Assembly (NCBI GenBank): GCA_029938185.1
Contig: JAOZVK010000219.1
Location: 1 to 8,990 of the forward strand
Direction: 5' to 3'
DNA: 8,990 nt
DNA from: Bacteroidales bacterium
GTDB lineage: Bacteria > Bacteroidota > Bacteroidia > Bacteroidales > JAOZVK01
The notes under the pieces are model-generated. The model was not told the DNA's origin and searched no databases. It saw nothing but the letters and a program-made list of their open reading frames with translations. Below, piece after piece: positions 7,093 to 8,990 of this stretch. Numbering within the stretch: position 1 is the stretch's first letter; every line of letters begins with the position of its first letter. Position numbers and translations under genes: made by a program.

Positions 7093-7549
7093 AAAATATT
7101 TATATTTAATCGCAATTCTAACAATTGCCATAACAGGATGCCGAACAGAAAGATTAATGTTTAAGGAAAGTCAAAGTAAATACGATTTTGAAACAACAGT
7201 AAACATGGTAAAAGACACTTTTGTTACAACAGGTTGGCTTGTTCCTTGGGAAACGGACATACAAGAGCGGTATATAAAAGAGGGTTATTCTGACATGACA
7301 AAAGCAACAATAATACCAATTTGCCGACCCGAAGGTGGCTATAATATTATACAACATGATAAATATAAACTTATTACACCACTTATGCCATTACAGATTT
7401 CTGTATATGAAAAAGAAGACGGCAAAGTCTATATTTCAAGAATGCGAGTAAAAATGATGTCAAATATGATGAGTAGGACATCTCGTAAAAATATGAAATA
7501 CAGCGGAAAATTAGTAGAAAAAGTATTAAATGGCATAATTTTAAAATAA
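7085..7549 (+). CDS. DUF302-like lipoprotein
   Basis: This 154-residue protein begins with a basic MNKK, a hydrophobic stretch and a lipobox ending ITGC, with C19 as the expected lipidated residue, so the mature protein should be membrane-anchored outside the cytoplasm. The rest resembles DUF302: YDFETTVNMVKDTFVTTGW near the start, IIPICRPEGGYNII (76-89), and PLMPLQISVYEKEDGKVYISRM (99-120). Where I recall many members having Pro-Cys before the VYE strand, this one has Pro-Leu; C80 is kept. The C-terminus carries an unusual Met-rich run, KMMSNMMSR (123-131). Its biochemical role is unknown. The first 8 bases overlap the end of arsM, implying coupled translation in one operon with the flanking methyltransferases. 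The link to arsenic or other metal stress rests on this context only. Confidence 0.85.
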   Translation: MNKKYLYLIAILTIAITGCRTERLMFKESQSKYDFETTVNMVKDTFVTTGWLVPWETDIQERYIKEGYSDMTKATIIPICRPEGGYNIIQHDKYKLITPLMPLQISVYEKEDGKVYISRMRVKMMSNMMSRTSRKNMKYSGKLVEKVLNGIILK

Positions 7550-7550
7550 A

Positions 7551-8354
7551 ATGAAAAGAAAAGGAATACACAAACCAACCATAGAAGACGCTATTGAAAT
7601 AGGTGGAATTGAAACTTTGCACCCTGGCGGATTTGCACTTACAAAACGAACAGCCGAATTATGTAAGTTAAAAGAAGGCTTAAAAGTTCTTGATGTATCA
7701 AGTGGACGTGGAACACAAGCTGTATATTATGCTCAAACTTATGGAGTTGAAGTAACGGGAGTTGATATTTCGGAAGAAATGGTTAATTTTGTAAACCAAC
7801 GAGCAAAAGAAAATAATTTAACCGATAAAGTTAAATTTATCTTGGGCGACTCGCAAAAATTGCCTTTTCCTGATAATAGTTTTGATGTTGTTATTAATGA
7901 ATGTGCAGTAGGAATACCCGATAATTCACAAGCCGTTTTAAACGAAATGCAAAGAGTTGTAAAAAAGGGGGGAGCAGTAGCAATGCACGAATCAACATGG
8001 ATAAAACCGATAAGCTCAAAGAAAAAAAATGAAATATCTGAAAGATACGGAACAACACCATTAGAGTTTAAAGAATGGATAAAAATGTTAGAAAATGCGG
8101 GTATATCAGAAATAATATCAGAGTTAGAACAATGGTCAAAACCGGAAATGTTCTGGGATATTCGCAAGGACAGAAAGGTAACAAGTTACAAAAGAGTAAT
8201 GACAATACCCGAAAAAACAAGAACTGTTTTCAGAATAATGAAACAATACGGAATAAAGGGGATTTTTAAAGTTTTTGAAAATGAGAAAATATTTTTCAAA
8301 ACTATATTTAACGGAGAACTTGGATATTGTCTATTTAAAGGAGTAAAAAGATGA
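7551..8354 (+). CDS. SAM-dependent class I methyltransferase (Methyltransf_11 / UbiE type)
   Basis: The 267-residue protein has a Rossmann methyltransferase core. Motif I is VLDVSSGRGTQA (46-57), where SSGRG replaces the commoner GxGxG. The acidic ribose-binding strand is VTGVDIS (68-74), followed by LGDSQKLPFPDNSFDVV (98-114), and motif IV-V is ECAVGIPDN, then EMQRVVKKGGAVAMHE (132-147). The region from about 150 to 267 is helical and basic and probably forms the substrate lid. The substrate cannot be told from sequence. The gene starts 1 base after the lipoprotein stop (TAA, A, ATG) with no Shine-Dalgarno, so it is the last gene of the sigma-arsM operon. It may act on an arsenic or other metalloid intermediate, or on a lipid; both are inference. 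It ends with TGA, 6 bases before element 3, showing that TGA is used as a stop here. Confidence 0.85.
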   Translation: MKRKGIHKPTIEDAIEIGGIETLHPGGFALTKRTAELCKLKEGLKVLDVSSGRGTQAVYYAQTYGVEVTGVDISEEMVNFVNQRAKENNLTDKVKFILGDSQKLPFPDNSFDVVINECAVGIPDNSQAVLNEMQRVVKKGGAVAMHESTWIKPISSKKKNEISERYGTTPLEFKEWIKMLENAGISEIISELEQWSKPEMFWDIRKDRKVTSYKRVMTIPEKTRTVFRIMKQYGIKGIFKVFENEKIFFKTIFNGELGYCLFKGVKR

Positions 8355-8360
8355 GCATAT

Positions 8361-8464
8361 CATTGTGCTGGTTGTCAGTGGTTTTGTGGTGTTTCTTTTC
8401 GTGCTTCGCACTCAAAAAAACACTACAAAACCACCGCCAGCAGCACATACTCGTGTATGCCAAG
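8361..8464. repeat. Composite hairpin element 3
   Basis: The outer stem pairs TGTGCTG (8364-8370) with CAGCACA (8441-8447). The inner stem pairs 8378-8394 with 8418-8434 over 17 positions with a single G-T wobble. The loop carries GTGC / GCAC (8401-8404 with 8408-8411) around TTC, in the same TTTC...TCA frame as elements 1 and 2. The 3' module is CAGCACA, CATAC / GTATG (8446-8450 with 8455-8459) around TCGT, then CCAAG. It begins right after the methyltransferase stop codon. Confidence 0.8.
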
Positions 8465-8481
8465 AGAAAACGCAGTTTTCT
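8465..8481. repeat. 7-bp palindrome after element 3
   Basis: AGAAAAC (8465-8471) and GTTTTCT (8475-8481) pair perfectly around GCA. It abuts the end of element 3. There is no T-run after it, so a classical terminator is unlikely; it may be a local hairpin or a protein site. Confidence 0.4.
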
Positions 8482-8530
8482 GTGAACTTAAACAGCAACC
8501 ATAACATCGTAGGGGAAGCACGAGCGAAAA

Positions 8531-8860
8531 GTGTGTTCTCAAAATAACGATATGGACAACATTTAAGCAAAGAGATAATGGAACGTTTTCGTAAACTGAA
8601 AACTTTGGAATTTGTTGAAAGACAATGAAATTAGTTACCGAAATCTAATCGGTGAAAGTCCGATATGTCCAAAGCCCGTCAGCAGGACATTAGCAAACTG
8701 CGGGTGCAAAATCGTGAGATAATGTATCAAGTTCGTAGTGAGCAAGTAAGTAGGCTGTATTATTGAAGCTCGAAAAGTGTATGATTTTGGTTAAGCAGAC
8801 AGGTTTAACAAAGTCCAGACAAAAGAAGAAAACCGTTAATAAAATCTTTTTGTGCAAAGA
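8531..8860 (+). mobile_element. Probable group II intron, 5' end and domain I (right end not determined)
   Basis: GTGTG at 8531 fits the GUGYG 5' end of group II introns, and the following TTCTCAAAATAACGA resembles the start of domain I in bacterial examples. Further on, GGTGAAAGTCCGA (8651-8663), CAGCAGGACATTAGCAAACTG (8681-8701) and GTGAGCAAGTAAGTAGGCTGT (8738-8758) look like conserved domain I segments I remember from Bacteroidota group II introns. The domain V hairpin and the reverse-transcriptase gene are not in the window. The intron is therefore either cut by the right edge or is a 5' fragment that ends before the repeat cluster at 8879. The position 8860 is a working limit, not an observed boundary. 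Confidence 0.6.
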
Positions 8861-8878
8861 ACACAATATATATATAGC

Positions 8879-8929
8879 AAAACTTTGCGAAACTTTGCGT
8901 CAAACTTTGTGTAACTTTGCGGTAAAAAA
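8879..8929. repeat. Cluster of four ACTTTGCG-type repeats
   Basis: ACTTTGCG or ACTTTGTG occurs four times, with the C of each copy at 8883, 8893, 8905 and 8915 (steps of 10, 12 and 10 bases), and ends in GGTAAAAAA. The spacing is close to one helical turn. From memory, similar CTTTGCG...GGTTAAAA strings are scattered through intergenic DNA of many Bacteroidota; their role is unknown to me. Confidence 0.65.
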
Positions 8930-8990
8930 GCGACTAACTTAAAACTGGTAGCCCAAAAACAGCAAGATTAAATCCCGAATTTATAGAAAA

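Noticed and set aside
8365..8547. 60-residue reading frame over element 3
   Set aside because: It consists mostly of the hairpin element and runs into the intron start, so it is very unlikely to be coding.
8651..8720. GAAAGTCCG string read as RNase P RNA
   Set aside because: The other conserved RNase P blocks are not seen, and the surrounding sequence fits group II intron domain I better.
8938..8990. Open frame reading KTARLNPEFIE to the right edge
   Set aside because: It has no start codon after the upstream stop at 8935-8937 and only about 17 codons are visible, too little to assign.

Overview
This is a very AT-rich window, with long A and T runs in both coding and non-coding DNA. Codon use is dominated by AAA, AAT and ATT, Shine-Dalgarno sites are mostly absent, and one promoter candidate has the TTTG / TAnnTTTG form typical of Bacteroidota. 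Together with a SigZ-type ECF sigma factor followed by arsM, this points to a member of the Bacteroidota, and the region looks accessory rather than core. All supported genes are on the + strand.

The layout is three gene blocks, each ending at a large composite hairpin element. Block 1 (about 1-275) is the first 66 or so codons of an AAA-type ATPase with an intact Walker A motif; its frame ends inside the stem of element 1 (266-356). Block 2 (about 357-5684) is a defence block. It holds a promoter with a built-in palindrome, a complete 1035-residue single-chain restriction-modification enzyme of the Eco57I/type IIG kind, and 23 bases later a gene of about 703 codons broken by one frameshift and one in-frame TGA. 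Element 2 (5695-5792) follows it. Block 3 (5805-8354) is a tight metalloid-type operon. It encodes a SigZ-like ECF sigma factor with a Cys-bearing tail, an ArsM-like arsenite methyltransferase with an apparent internal deletion, a DUF302-like lipoprotein and a second SAM-dependent methyltransferase. Element 3 (8361-8464) closes it.

The last 636 bases (8355-8990) have no credible protein gene. They hold element 3, a short palindrome, what looks like the 5' end and domain I of a group II intron starting near 8531, and a cluster of ACTTTGCG-type repeats.

The most interesting signal is the set of three hairpin elements. Each has a long stem, a conserved TTTC / TCA frame around a small inner hairpin whose paired bases change together, and a 3' module with CAGCACA, a 5-bp hairpin and a GC..AA(C/G) end. 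Elements 2 and 3 lie 6-10 bases after a stop codon, and element 2 lies 12 bases before the next start. This is a cassette-like arrangement, although canonical integron attC boxes are not present in the right order.

In block 3 the likely logic is that the sigma factor, perhaps sensing metal or metalloid through its own cysteines, drives a CGTC-type promoter just before arsM. That promoter overlaps a 52-base dyad. ArsM, the lipoprotein and the second methyltransferase follow with an 8-base overlap and a 1-base gap, so they are probably co-transcribed.
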